Assembly (NCBI GenBank): GCA_024704765.1
Contig: JAKMXF010000313.1
Span: forward strand, 150,675-214,674
Direction: 5' to 3'
DNA: 64,000 nt
Source of the DNA: Oopsacas minuta
Lineage: Eukaryota > Porifera > Hexactinellida > Lyssacinosida > Leucopsacidae
Program-made: the position numbers and the translations under genes
Shown: positions 36,735 through 50,600 of the stretch, piece after piece
Position numbering within the stretch: position 1 is the stretch's first letter
Layout: every line of letters starts with the position of its first letter
Notes under the pieces: model-generated
Seen by the model: only the letters and a program-made list of their open reading frames with translations
Database searches by the model: none
What the model was told of the DNA's origin: nothing

Positions 36735-38651
36735 GTGGATTTAGTGGACTGTAGATTTAATATTATGTTTGATTCTCTGGTAGTTAGGATGGCTGAGGTA
36801 TGATGTTACCTGAAGTTGTCCGATTGATGATATCGTAGAATTTCTAACTTATTCTTCTGATCCCTCAATTCTACTTCAGTCTTATCTCAAACATATTTAT
36901 CTAATTCTTCTATGCATATTCTTCTAGAACTGAATCCTATGGTTTCTCTGTGCGCAAGACTGAATAATTCTCGTTTCAATGCTTCGCTTCCATGGAAACC
37001 AGATTCGTTTAGTTTGGCACTTTGATATTAGCGCTTATTACTTTCTAGGGTACAATTCACTATTATTGAATACTCGTAGCTAAAATTAGACATAGACTAA
37101 TTACATAAGTTGCTTAAACTTCACTATTTCCAAAGCTTTTTTCACTGAATAAAGATTAACTTACGTAGATCAACCAAATAATTAATATTTTTGACATTTG
37201 GGCTAAAATACTTCTACTGCTAGGTTTCTAGCACGATCAATAGTACAGGCAGATATTCACAATTTGCTACAGCCATTTTGCACTATTTCGGACTACATAT
37301 TTTGGATTTTGGGTATAAACTATAAAGTATATTCATCAAAATTGATGAGCTATTTCTAAGGTTTTGAAAGATTGATGACCTAAAGATACAGCTCTTCAAA
37401 AGTATTTTAGGCTAAACTTTGAGATGCAGCGGTCCGGTCCGCTTTTTCTCAAGTGCGGTCTGGAGCTGGACCGGTTCATCAGTCTGGACTGATTCATAAT
37501 CCTCGATCGGACAAACGAGCACACACGTAAATTATACAAAGTTGAATAGGATAAAATATAAATCACCGCATGTACTGACGAAATTTCATTAAATAAATTG
37601 TATTAGGTTTGATAATTTATAATTTTCCACTAAATGATTAAATCAGCAAAGAATATTTGATATATTATTGTATGTAAATAATCGAGTTAGACATTCAAAG
37701 TGTCAGAATCGATTTCTACTCGCCTGTTTATCACTAATTAGCTGGTGGAAGTTAATCTCTAGGACAATTATGAAATATTTCCCAAAGGTTTGAAAATATG
37801 TTTAAATTCTGTGTGAAATTGTGTGTATATAAAATTTATATATATATATATAGGGGAGACAAATACTAATATAGAAAGTCAGCCATTTAATGCTGAGCCA
37901 ATATACAAATTTCCAGCTTTTCGGACATGTATTGAGGCTAATGTTCCGCCAAACTTGCCAAAAACCTTAGTGCGGCTGAACACTAATTGACCAGGTTTAT
38001 GCTTTCGGTCCGGTCCGGTCCGGTCCATGAAATTCCCGGACGGCTGGGACACTAATCTAACCCCAATCTATGGTATCTAATAGTAGTCAAGTAACCATAA
38101 CAATTGTTATTTGGGTTGTGTAAGTGCACGTACACTAGAGTATTGGTGCGCAGTTACTTAAATACATGTAAAGGTTGTAGTGTAGAAGCAAGACACGCAC
38201 TCCAATCTTGCTTCTATGCTGCAACCTATACATTATTTAATTAACGGTTGCCACTTCATCATCCATGTGCGATAGTCCCCTGCAGATTTATTTGGGTGGC
38301 GAATTTACGTCTTCGCCACCCAATATTTATGTATAAACATGGAAAATTATATGTATATACTCAGTGTCGCATAGTAGCACCAATACTACTTGGTTGGATT
38401 AAATTAGGAACACCACAAAAGGAAGGGCGAAAGTGATACGATAGGAAGGGGGAACAAGTGCCCGGAGGCCCCTAGCCGGGCCCCGTCAGAATTAAATACA
38501 GAGGCCCCTTACGACATGATAATATACAAGTATGGTATATTAATAATATTATATTCTGATATCATTATCCATATAGCATGAAATAATCATTGATAACGTG
38601 CTTTATACAGTTCAATACACAATAGGTGTTGTTTTGTGTTAAAGATGTGAT
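36735..38651. other. Intergenic stretch
   Basis: No gene recognised. Around 37424-37510 and 37990-38040 are GGTCCGGTCC-rich repeats; the first recurs near 56985-57035 (GATGCAGCG...ACCGGTTCATCA). A strong hairpin lies at 38166-38233. Confidence 0.45.
38166..38233 (+). ncRNA. Candidate miRNA-like hairpin
   Basis: Left arm 38172-38193 pairs over all 22 positions with 38206-38227 around a 12-nt loop. Three of the pairs are G-U wobbles when read as plus-strand RNA. After one A-A mismatch the stem continues five more pairs (38166-38170 with 38229-38233). The wobbles keep pairing in RNA but not in DNA, which favours selection on an RNA fold over a recent palindromic insertion. On the minus strand these positions become A-C mismatches. 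No expression evidence is available. Confidence 0.45.
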
Positions 38652-41600
38652 TTACAACTTTCCTTTTCGCTGTAAAACTTCCTGAACAAGTTGTTTTTTG
38701 TATGTATCCCAGCGTTTGTTTAGATTATAACTTTTGATTGCACATTCTTTGCTTGGGTAATGTTCAATAATGTCCGCACGCATTGTCTCAAGTGTTCTTC
38801 CGTTGTCATGGTGCATGAAGGTGAAAGTTGGTACCAAAATACAAGTCACTTTTCCTTCAGCGATGACCTGTCCATTTTCCAACTTTTCTCCAACTCCGAA
38901 GTAGTCTCCTGGCGTGAGGTAGCCTACAGCCCAAGTGTGGGTTTGTATTTTTAGTTTTGGTTTATATGTTGGAATCTTTTTTTGTCTTCTAGTCGCGGCA
39001 TCGTTTAATTCACCCCTAAAATACAATATATATAATGCTCGATACTAAATTATGTAAATGTACACAGTACACTAAGTTGACTGATTTATAGAGGTCGCTA
39101 GCCCGGCCCGAGCCTGAAGCCCGTTTGAGCTCGGGCTTTAGCTTCTGGCTTCGGGACTACAGTTTAGGGTTCCGAATATCCCGGCCAATAACTTATGGAA
39201 TAATTTTCAAAATAAATTCAATTATATTATTCTCTCCATTACTCTACTACAGTTAGGGTCGCTTCATGGTCGTAAGCGGAAAAATGATTTTTGAGGAGCC
39301 TGACAGAATTTGTGAGGGCACAGCTTGTCAAAATACATTCAGTTTTCAACTAATCTGTATATAATCAATATTTTCAATAATTTTGGAGGGGCCTACTGAG
39401 AATTTTGTGGCCAGCCCCCTCAGCGCTACTCTCATGTGTGCTTAATGTGAACCTCTTAGGGACTGAAACTCTTGTGTATAATAAAGAGAATTCATATGTA
39501 GCGAACTGAATATAGTACGAAGTCTACAGGAGTAATTTTATAGGGACAATAGGCTGGTTCTTAATAGGAGGATGATAATAAACGGGTCTATATTATGCCA
39601 CAATCACTGTATTGTAGTTAAACTAGAGCTTAACTAGAGATCGCAGGGCGAGGAGGCAAGAATGAATAATTGCCTCAATATGATGGCGATTGTAATAGGG
39701 AGATGAGACAACGACCGAAAAAGAGAGGAGGCAACTGCCTGCTAAGCCTCAATGCTAGTTATGCCCTAGTTAATATTTAACATTTTAGTCAAATTCAGTG
39801 AAGGTGGAATAATGTGAACAAGTTTGTTATGGGCATCCTCCTCTTATGAACCCGTCGGGTGTTCCTATAAATTCTTGCCGTAGGCTTCGTACCTAGTATA
39901 TAGACTTCGCTAAATATAAAGTATATATACATATTACATATATTATGAATAAGAATTTTGCTACCGTGGGGGTACACAATAATCTACCCGACTATATGGT
40001 GAATAACTATGTAGCTTTAGAATAGGAAAATGATTACAATTGATGGGCAGTATTCTATCATACCTGAAAAAATATCCAGGGGGCTAAATCCCGCCAAATA
40101 TAAGCCTGGACTCGCCCCTGTTCTAACATATGGGTATAGGCGCCGAACCCGGTGGACTGGGGGATCTCGTTTGGTTACAGGCTCATAGAGCTAATTAATA
40201 CAAAAACATATAAGCAATTTTTTTCATAATTTAGTCCACTTATGCAACCAATGTGTGTAGAGAGAAGGCATTAGGAACTTATTCATACTAGTCTAGGAGG
40301 TTTTTGTGATTTGAATATCAAAGATTTTACAATTTGTGTGATACTACGTATTAACAGTATAATTATACCAACCATTAAAGCCCAATCCAGTTACCCTTTT
40401 ATCTAAAATAATAAACAGTTGAAATCGGGTATTTTGTCCATTTGATCGAACTACCAAAACGACAAAATAACCCAATAGACAAATAAACTCATTATGCTAA
40501 ATACTGATAGTAGACAAGATTATTTTGATAGCTAATATACGCCAATTGACAATAAACACTAAGGCTGCATATTGTTTGCTATTAATTAGGGCATGTACTA
40601 ATCGAGTATTTGAAAAATCACTAATATATATTCTATAAGACAAAATAAGTCGAACATATTTTCGATCGTTTACATTCTCATATAGACAAACTAACCCGAA
40701 GTCAAAGACAAAAACATCCGATTATTTTATATGGGAATTTCGAATAAACAATATATACACTGACTTGACGACAATAAAACTCGATGGGACAAAATAGCCC
40801 GATTTCAACTGTAATTATCCCTAGGATTTTTCTGTCATGTTCATTTGAACCTTAACTTGCACATCTAAGCGACACAATGACGAATCACAAATTACTGATT
40901 CTTCAGATAAAATTTGTTATTTCGGAATTCGTATGTATATGCATTTTCACACTTTACTGTTATGCAATATTTGGTCCCCTCACAGTATGTCCTGCCGGAC
41001 CATATTTGGCGCCATGGATGGTTCCCCACATCCACCAATCGACCCACTCGGCCCACATATGGCCCTATAGATGGTCCGACCTGACTATACTTATATGGCG
41101 TAATATATGGTCCCGGGACTATTCATGGCGCTATGGATGGTCCCCTCTAGAGTGTAATCTGCCCCCCTGATAAATCTAATAAAGTAAAGAACTAAATTTA
41201 TAAAGGGGTATGAAGCTTGCTATGGTTGTTAAATAGAATATTTTCTCGAATTAGTTAATATAATTATTACTATTCAATATTCTAATTCAATTATATTGAT
41301 TTTCCTATTTCTTTGTACTGTAGCTGATAGTTTTTCCTGGGATTAGTGGAAATCCCTATTATCGATTACATATTTAGAGAGATGGAAGGAATGTTAAACT
41401 GCCAAATTGTGACTATTAACAGCTATCGCTAAAATTTACTTATATTTCCATTCCTATTTGTCTTACCTTAATTCGAAGTATATCATTCAAAAATATGGAT
41501 AATATTTAGAAACATATAGCTTAAACTAACCTTAGCTTGACTGTTTTTAGCTCAAATTGGCTGTTAACAGCAAAAAGATTAGATTTGAAAGCTCAAATCA

Positions 41601-44600
41601 ACTCTAAACTATTAATTGGTTGGAAAATTGTAACAGCCAATAGTAAGCTGTTAACAGCATTTTCACCATCCCTCCCATGTGACCATGTTAGAGATTAACT
41701 AATTGTATGCATAATGCATTCGGTATACCATACTTTTTGTCAAACAGCAAAATTCACTAACGGAGTTTTCAGTGAATAACATAGACACATTTCGTATATG
41801 AAATTATGAATATCAAATATGGTAGGGAAATTCCTCTATCAGAGCAACATAGTGGCCGGTAACTTAGTATGGTGATTACGAATTTGCCAATTTTTGCAAC
41901 TTCACCGTTACTCACTGAAGTGTCAGAATGTTGGCAAGTATTCGGCTATAAATTTGTATAATGGCTCAGTATTAAAGTCAGTACAGACAGATAGCTCGTT
42001 AATTTGGACCGGTCCAGATCGATCTGAACCGTGGTCCATTCCAGACCACTGCATCCCTGGTGTATACAGTGGAACCTCTATAAGCGGGGCAATTTGAGTC
42101 CACCTTCCATAGAAACGAACGTTTATAAGTGGGTAGTGGGGCATAATTTAGAAAATAATATGCCTCATGCCATTGAAATCTCCCTCTACTATAAGTGGGA
42201 AATTCTACGATAAATTTTCTTGAATAATCAATTTTTGTGCTAAATTTGGAAAAATACACGTATTTATCGCTATGATGAATTGAATTTTTCATGATAGCAA
42301 TAGACGTCCCTATAAAATTAATCCCATAGGATTGTAACGGAATTTTTCCTACACTTTGAGTGACTTTTGAATATAGGACGGTAGCGTGGCCATTGTCAAG
42401 TTTGTTAAGTTTTGTAAGCCTGCTGGAGGATAGTTATTTTACGTTTGGTGGATAACCCCTATAAATAACATGAGCTCTAGCACTTACTATGAACCTATGA
42501 TCGTACTATATACTATGGATATTGGCCTTATCAAAGCACAATGAAGTTTGTTTATTAGCAACTTAGGTTTTGACTTTTGATTCTCAAACAGTTTCTACTA
42601 TGAGAAGTTGCCAATGGGGAAATGTGGTTAGTCCTAAAAACACGTGTATATTTCCAAAGTAATAAAAAATATTGTTAATTAGCGAACTGTACTGAAATAT
42701 TTCCAACACTACGAATTAATTTACTTAAGCCACTAACCAATTATCTAGAAATATTTTTATCAATTTGTACCTGGTCTCATATTTCATAAATTTCCCTTAT
42801 AATTTGCCATTGATTTGACTTAGGTGAATTTCTCACAATTCGCGGATGTACCTTCAATCGCGACTAAATACTCTTTTTCAAAACGATTTCATTTCTATAT
42901 TTATTATGAAACCAGTTTATTGATAGTTAGTATTGTATACTGCCTCTTTCTGGTTGCGGGTCACACTTCATCTCTTCCCACATATACTAATTACCCTTGA
43001 TTTGTATTTGAAATTAGAATACTACTTCACGATTAGGTGTTATTTCTAGATTATTAGTTTCATATGAGATATGTCAACTAAAGAGGAAGTAGAAAATGAA
43101 GTTTCGGAGTTCGTAAGTCCACTCAAAGTCGACAAGCTGAAGGCTGAGCTGAAGCGCAGAGGCGTAGACACAACCGGTAAGAAGGCAGACCTAGTGAAAC
43201 GACTGCAAGATATCATGGTCAATGAGCGGTTACAGGGAGAGGATATCCCTCTGGAACCAGAAAACGGAACTCCAGAGGTGGTAGAGACAGACTTGCCTGA
43301 CGACTCTGTACACAGTACTACAGAGCAGCAGGAATACAACACACACAAAGAGATGCAGGAGATTCCTGCTGAGACTGTAAACCCAGAATGTATTACAGAG
43401 CAGCCGTCACATGATTGTTTAGTAGCACCGCCTCCAATCGTAGAGATGGACACAGTACCTGAAACTAAATCTGAAGGCTTTGACGCCTCTAAAGCTCCTC
43501 CAGACTCTACAGAGAAAATGGATGATGAAGAGTGTCAGGAGCCTAAATCTAAGCCTGATCCAGTAGAGGAGCTCCCTCCTCTAGATGCTGATACCGTAGA
43601 TGAGGACGATGCAGACCAAACAATGCAATTGGAGCCTGACCCGTACATACCTCCTGAGGACCAGAAACTGATCTTGTTGGACCTTGCTAACTGTGAGCTG
43701 AACTTACAGATTATGGATGAGGGTCTGACTGCTCAGAACATTCAAGATGGACCCATGCAACTCTTATGGGCGGGGGGAAGGGCGAACTTTGGGGTGAAGG
43801 AGGGTAAGTTTGCGTTTGAGTGTCAGGTCCTTAAGTCTCTAGAGACGACTATTGATCATGACAATATCCCCGACCCCGGAGTGAGGGTAGGGTGGTCTAC
43901 AGATAGATGTCCCTTCCTCCTCGGGGCAGCTCCGAACTCCTACGCTTACGACAGTTCCGGGAATATTGTCCGAGATAGAAATTTAACTGCCTATGGTCCC
44001 AGTTTCACAGAAGGAGATGTGATTACCGCAATGATTAACTTCGAAAGCGATCCTCCAGAGATTTCCTTCTCTCTGAACGGTACTGGAATAGGATTAGCTC
44101 ACCAAACACCTAAAGGAAACAGAGAGGCATTCTTCCCTCATATCGCTACCCGTCAATTCAAACTTCAGGTCAATTTTGGTGCTACTCCCTTCCAGCACGA
44201 ACTGCCTGAAGGGTTCCTCCCACTCACTAGCGGGACAGAAGAACAACTCATTAAACCAGGCGAGCGGATAGGGGATGATAAGGAGATTTTATTTATAATA
44301 GGACTGCCTGGCTGTGGGAAGACCAGATGGGTTGAGAAGTTCATGATGAATAACGAAGGTAAGAGGTACACACATGTGTGTGATGAGTCTATACAGCCTC
44401 TCTTCTTCCCAGATGTTGTTAGAAAGCGCACTTTTGAAGGAGATCCAGTCTCCACCTTTAAACCCTTAGCTTTCAAAAGTCAACTCCTTGACGGGTTTTG
44501 TCAATTAGCAGCAAGGAAGGATCGACACTTAATTATTGACGCTCGTTCTATTTTTAAAACTACACAGGCTCGTAGAATGAAACCATTCAATGGATTCAAA

Positions 44601-47600
44601 AGGATAGCAATTGTTGTACACCCATTCGATAACTTCCTTTCTTACAGACAGAGACAAGTGGCAGACTATATTCCTAGACCAGCTGTGCTCTCTCAAATGA
44701 AAATAGCCTTCTACATACCGGAGGAGGGAGAGCTGTTTTCAGAAGTCCGTTTCCCAGAACTAATGAAGGATAAAGTTATCTTGTCTCTGCAGGGAGAACC
44801 TCAATGGGCACCGCGCAAGGACAACCGCCGGAGAGACAGGTATCCCCGTATGGGACGTGGAGGGAGGAGAGACTATCGAGACTATCGCTCCCACCCACCC
44901 GGGCCTTATCGTGGATACTACGGAGGCAGTCACGGGTACAACAGAGGAGGATATGCACCCTACCCCATGTACGGAGGTAGCTATGGTCACAGTCAAGGTG
45001 GCTATGGGTACGGACAGGGGAGCGGGTACAGTCCTGGTGGGTACAATAGTTATAGAGGTGGATACTACGACCGTAGACAGAGTGGTGGAAACCGAGGAAA
45101 TAAACGACCTAGAAAGTAATAGCATAGTAAACTACATTACAATAATATTATTCTAGTTCGCTCTCCCTCTATGACCTTACTGAGATGCATACAGCAAGTA
45201 GAGTATATTCTCTACATAGCATTTACTAACTAACGAGAATTAGCATCTACTAACTAACGAGAATAGCTCACTTTATTTTAAATAAATTCATTATTAGTAA
45301 TTTAGTATATGACATACCTGAAGTTGGCTTAGTTCATACATTGCCGCTTTCTTTACACTAATTATTACCATTTTTCTTGTATACATCATGCATTATCATA
45401 CAATCTGCCTCACAAGTCTATACGTACTTTGTTATTGACTTATTCTGCATGTATTTAATCCAGATAATACCAGGGATGTTTATTAAGAAATAAATAGAAT
45501 TACGTATGCTAGCCTGAAGCAAATGTATCTCATAGCAGTATGCTAAATCCAATTTTTACATTTTTAGTTAGTATTAGTGATATTTATAGAATTATTTGTT
45601 GCTTTTATGTATAGTGTATGCAGTAGAACTCGGATAATCGTACCCCCGGCAGTGTTCTCTCTAAGGAATCCTGGGTATTCCCCCGGAATTTTCTCATAAA
45701 ATGTTCTATCCCCAGGATATTTGGCAGAATTTATCACAATTTCCAGTACCACCCGGATTTTTGGTTGTACTCCCCAGAATTTTTACAACACCCCGAAAGC
45801 TAGAAGGAACACCACCCTCGGGATACAAATCAACACGTAATAACCGAGGACTACCGTATACAATTATATAATCTAAAATTATCATGAGAGAGGTTGGCTT
45901 TGGTTTCTAATTTCGTACAGTGGATATCGCTTATAAAATCACAAGTTAGAATAAAATATCGGATATAAGAATTAAGAAGAATCTTTTCAAGAAGATTGTT
46001 CTTATAACTGGTATGTTATTATGACTGATGTTTATATAAGCAATATCCACTGTAGCACCAGTTCATGGTTGAACGATTTGCAAATAGTAGGGCATGGTTT
46101 AGTTAATTTGTAAACGCATAGGCGTAGGAGTAGGTCCGGCTTTGGCCGGACCTTTTTTGGGAAGAATTTGCTGGTCGGGCTTTGAGCCGACAATGACTTT
46201 TCTTATTTTGATGAATTATTGCTTCGCGCTAGTATCCAAAGCATGGAAATAGTTTTCTAACTTGTTAATCTTTATATATTTCCATTTTCCCAAGTAGAAC
46301 CAACGTTTGTTTCTATTTCTATCCGGACCAGTTTTTGAAGTGCTACGCCACTGAAACGTTATGAGATTCAGAAATATAATGCAGTACATCCTCGCTAATC
46401 CGAATAGCACTGTTCCAATTACAAAATAATTCGTTCGGATCAGTGAAATGCATTGAAACTATATTAAAGGAACTCAATTTGATGCTAAGCTACTTGATTA
46501 TTTGTGATATGGAATTCTTGTTTTATTGTAATTTCATTCTAAAATACCTTGGATATTACCCCTCTAGCTCCGCGCCTGGGTGTGGACAAATGTATGATTA
46601 ATTTATTACCGCGACTTGCAGTGCAAACCTGTCTCACAGTAGATAGTGTTCTCTCATATTCAATTAGGGAATAATATTCCCCAACCAAACAATTAGGGGA
46701 TAGCGAGCTAGCTAATCCCATAAAATTATATTTCCGAATCTTATAAGAATATTTAGATAAAACAATAAAGGTGGAAACACTAGTTAATTAAGTTGGAATT
46801 TCTTAACTTAAATAAAGTAACAAATTATCAAAGTATTTGTACTCAGTAACATGAGTATTCACTTTATCAATAATTATTCAGATAAATTTAGTTCTCAATT
46901 ACTCATTGACAATATTATTGCATGCAAATAAATTGGATATTTCGCATGTTGCTATATTTATTAACGTCCACTACATACGTATATAAATTGCACAACTAAT
47001 TTTAGGCAAATAGGTTGATTTTCAAATATGCTTTCACTCTTGCTTCTTGTTTCCGCAGTTAGGAACCGAGTAAATCCAGCCAGGACACGTCTCTAAATGC
47101 TTCTTCGATATTTTCTTCCTCAATTTAACGCCGCAATTATTACAAGTGGTCATTCTCTCAGGACAAAGTGTCTTGGCATGAATTCCAATTTCACTCTTCA
47201 TAAAATCTTTAAAACAGTAATTGCAGGTCACATATTCGTTTTCTGTGGCATTAAATGTATGTTTTGCGGATTTGGTTTGTTTCTGGCTTTCACAACATTC
47301 CTTTTCACAATGCAGAGCGAAATTCTTCCTCTTTATGTCTCTCTTACACAAGGTGCACTTCTTAAATGCTTCTGGACACACTCGCGCCACATGGTAGTCA
47401 ATTGTAGCATGTTTAACCGATGAGGTACACAATCTACAAATTACCTTCCTAGCTGACATTGTGTATGTAGTTTTATCTGCGATTTATTCTCTTAAATAGA
47501 TAATTATTTTGTGGTCTTACGGGTACATTTATAGTGTGTGTCATTTGGTTTCACACATCGCTACAGGTATGATCTTTGCTTTTCTATAATTATGCAGACT

Positions 47601-50600
47601 AAGAGTATAATTATGTAACTCCTGTGTGTGTAAAAAATTATTTTATCCACTCAACGTTACGTGAGTATAAAAATGTAGTATGTTTACCATTTTCTTGAAC
47701 TTTGCACAACTGAATTTTTGATGACATTGAAAAAACACTTTTTAGTATGCCTTGGCCTAATCAATTGTTGATGCAATTGTTTGATTGCCACACTTAGCTA
47801 TTGAAACTAATGATTTCATTTATGTCCTTTGAATACGTTTGATTGATATAGTAGAACTATCTATGTGTGCATCTATGTAATGATAATTTAGCTAGAAATA
47901 GGATGGTTTTGTGCAAGTGTGTACAGCTTCAGATCGAGCAACTAACAGCGCAATAATAATGTTGTAGTAATAACTGCTTGATGCACAACATGTTGTGTAG
48001 GCTGCTGTAGGGTATCGTGCTGTAGAGTTGTCAAAAGAACAAAGCTCTATTTTATTTTGTTATTACAGACATATATTTATTTTGTATACTACAGGAGTAT
48101 ATATAGGTAAACCTTCGAAACGCGGCATCATCGGCCGTAACCATTTGAGCGCATTTCTGAGAGTTACCTGTAGTAGTATATTATTAATTATATCGAACGA
48201 AATGGAATCCTATGGAATCCTATGTTGGTCCACAAGATCAGAGCATTACCTCGTAGACCCTTACAATTTACGGCTACAGTATACGTATATCAAATTATAT
48301 ATAACCAGGGTTTAGTCTAAGTCTTAGAACCACAAGCCTAAAGTGACATCTTTAATTTTATTATACGAAGCAAGACAGGACCGGATGATTATTATCACTA
48401 ATGGAGGTCTACTCCAATTAGTAAACAAGAAACAATGTTAGTTTCAGATAAACAAATTTTATGCAATATAAATCTAGGTAAGTATGTAGTAACACATAGC
48501 ATAAGCTCAACTAGTGTAATTTGGGTGGAACCACACCTGAACTTGAATGTCTATGGGTGGTTTAAACACACATTGACAAGGGGACATTGTCCAAAAAATT
48601 GCTATTCAAATTTGAATGTCTGATTCGAATTTATCTCATAAATATGTGGATATCGTGTTTATGATCAAAATTTAGTAGGATTCGATAGGGCTTAACAAAC
48701 AATATCAAAAACAGTAGAACTCGGATAAGACTTACACTTGGTTCGGGACTAAATATTCGGCTAAATATTTCCCCGAGAATGCGACTGAATTTTGTTATTT
48801 CCACATATCTCGAGAAATATGTATGATAGAGCTGAAGCATGTATTAGTGACATATAGGAATATGGTATCAAAATATGCATTTCAATTACCTAAAATATGA
48901 TATCTCATCATCCAGTTTCGCAAAAAGATATTTTTAGAGAGAATAATGCTGTTTTTCAAGCTGTGTTTAACCGTGTTTTCAGTGTTTTAATTCTTGACAG
49001 TTGTATATAATGAATGACAGATGCAATACTAATTTTGTATTGTATCCTTGATTCAATACGATAGATGGTAGCGAAGTTAAAATGGATAGGGTAGTAACAC
49101 AAAGCTTGCCACCATCTTCGTTGGAAGCGTTCGTAATGTTTGAACAGACCATTAGAATAAGCTCCGAACATAAATTATGTTCAGCACTTTACACCCATAC
49201 CAATTTAGTATTGCACTCAACATTATCAAACTTGAGTAAATATTCTCACATAATAATCTTCATTACGTATTAGCCACTCTATTCACTGAACAGCTAAGCA
49301 GGTATTCTTTATGATTGTTAATTAGGCATTGTGAGAGGTATGACATGGACACACATTATCAAGGATCTGACCAAAGCGTGAGCGCACATAGCAATGACTC
49401 TATTCCTGAGAATTCTGACGAGATCAAGCTCTTAACTGAAGATACTAATGTGATACAAGGATGTGAACATACAGCTAACACAGATCTCAAAGTTAAATCT
49501 ACTTGGTTTAGATTATATATTTTGTTCCTATTTAGCTCGTTATGCTTTCTACAAAATCTATTTGTTAATACATGGGGACCGATGGCAGATTCTGTAGAGA
49601 TTGCCTTGAACAGAAATGATCAAGGCACTACTGTTGCTTGGTTATCAAACTCAGCTGCTATTGCTTACATACCTGGAGTTGTCATATTCTATCTAATCAT
49701 CAATCATTTAGGATTGAGGTTTGGAGTTGTTGTTGCTACTCTCTTAGTTTGTCTATGTGGGATTCTTCGTTGCTTTATATTTTCTACTTCTAGTATCTTC
49801 GGGACAAGTCTACTGTTTTTCGCTCAGTTTTTAAATGGACTTGCTGGCCCCGTTGTAGTAAGCGCAACTACACAGTTATCTGCTAACTGGTTTCCTTCTA
49901 ATGAACGTAATATAGCTACAGCTATCAGCGGGCAATCTAGCAACATTGGAATATCAATATCTTTTATCCTGGGTCCTCTGTTAGTACCAGATGTTAATAC
50001 GTCCTCATTCATATCAAGCAGTACTAAGTCTGTTATAACGAATTCAATTCTACATCTGTTGTACATAGAAGCAGTAGCAGCTGTTCTTCTATTTATTCTA
50101 ATCGTACTATATTTCCCCAGTAGACCGAAATCAGCTCCGAGTGTTAGTGCTACTGTTGATAGATTGAATTTTGTATCAACAATCAAATCCTATTCCCGTA
50201 ACTACCCTCTGATTCTCCTATCTCTCTGCTATGCTATACCTGTAGGGGTTAATACTGGTTGGTATGGATTTCTATATCCTAATCTTAGGAAACTATCTGT
50301 TCACGTATCACAGAATTATGTAGGTTGGCTGGGATTCTACATGTCTACAGCTGGAGCTTTCTCAGCTGTCTTTTTTTCTACAATAGCAGGTTGCTTTCCT
50401 CGAAGAAAGAAGCTCCTGGTAGTTACACTATTCATTTCAGCTAGTATATTGCTAGCTTTTTTCTCTTTTATATGTTTAGATATAATTCAGATCGGAGATA
50501 ACATATACAAACTTCTGACCATAACAGGCATTACATGCGGCATATTCTTATCAGCTGTTGATCCTATCTTAAAGGAACTTATTGTTGAGGTGGGGTTCCC

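Larger units (their letters stand above)
39016..43070. other. First part of CNBD2-like intron 3, repeats only
   Basis: No gene is seen. The stretch holds a 396-bp MITE (40416-40811), a tandem GGATGGTCC repeat (40972-41275) and repeat D (41563-41930). A 5' end of the CAGTGGAACCTC type starts at 42067 after TA but no matching right end was found. Confidence 0.5.
45120..47033. other. Intronic/intergenic stretch
   Basis: No gene is seen. Contains a tandem 24-bp duplication (45219-45266), a CAGTAGAACTCGG-type repeat (45621 to about 45856), a MITE (45918-46052), a GC hairpin at 46132-46153 and a CCTCGCTAATCCGAA repeat near 46390 that recurs near 52870. Confidence 0.5.

Noticed and set aside
43046-43453. 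135-codon minus-strand frame at the start of the hnRNP U-like gene
   Set aside because: Antisense shadow of the SAP and acidic regions.
46132-46158. GC hairpin (AGGTCCGGC / GCCGGACCT) followed by six T, like a bacterial terminator
   Set aside because: The context is eukaryotic and between Pol II genes; most likely a repeat fragment, and no Pol III gene precedes it.
47034-47459. Zinc-finger frame as an exon of the CNBD2-like gene
   Set aside because: The exon phases join correctly without it, and it has its own start, stop and poly(A) signal.
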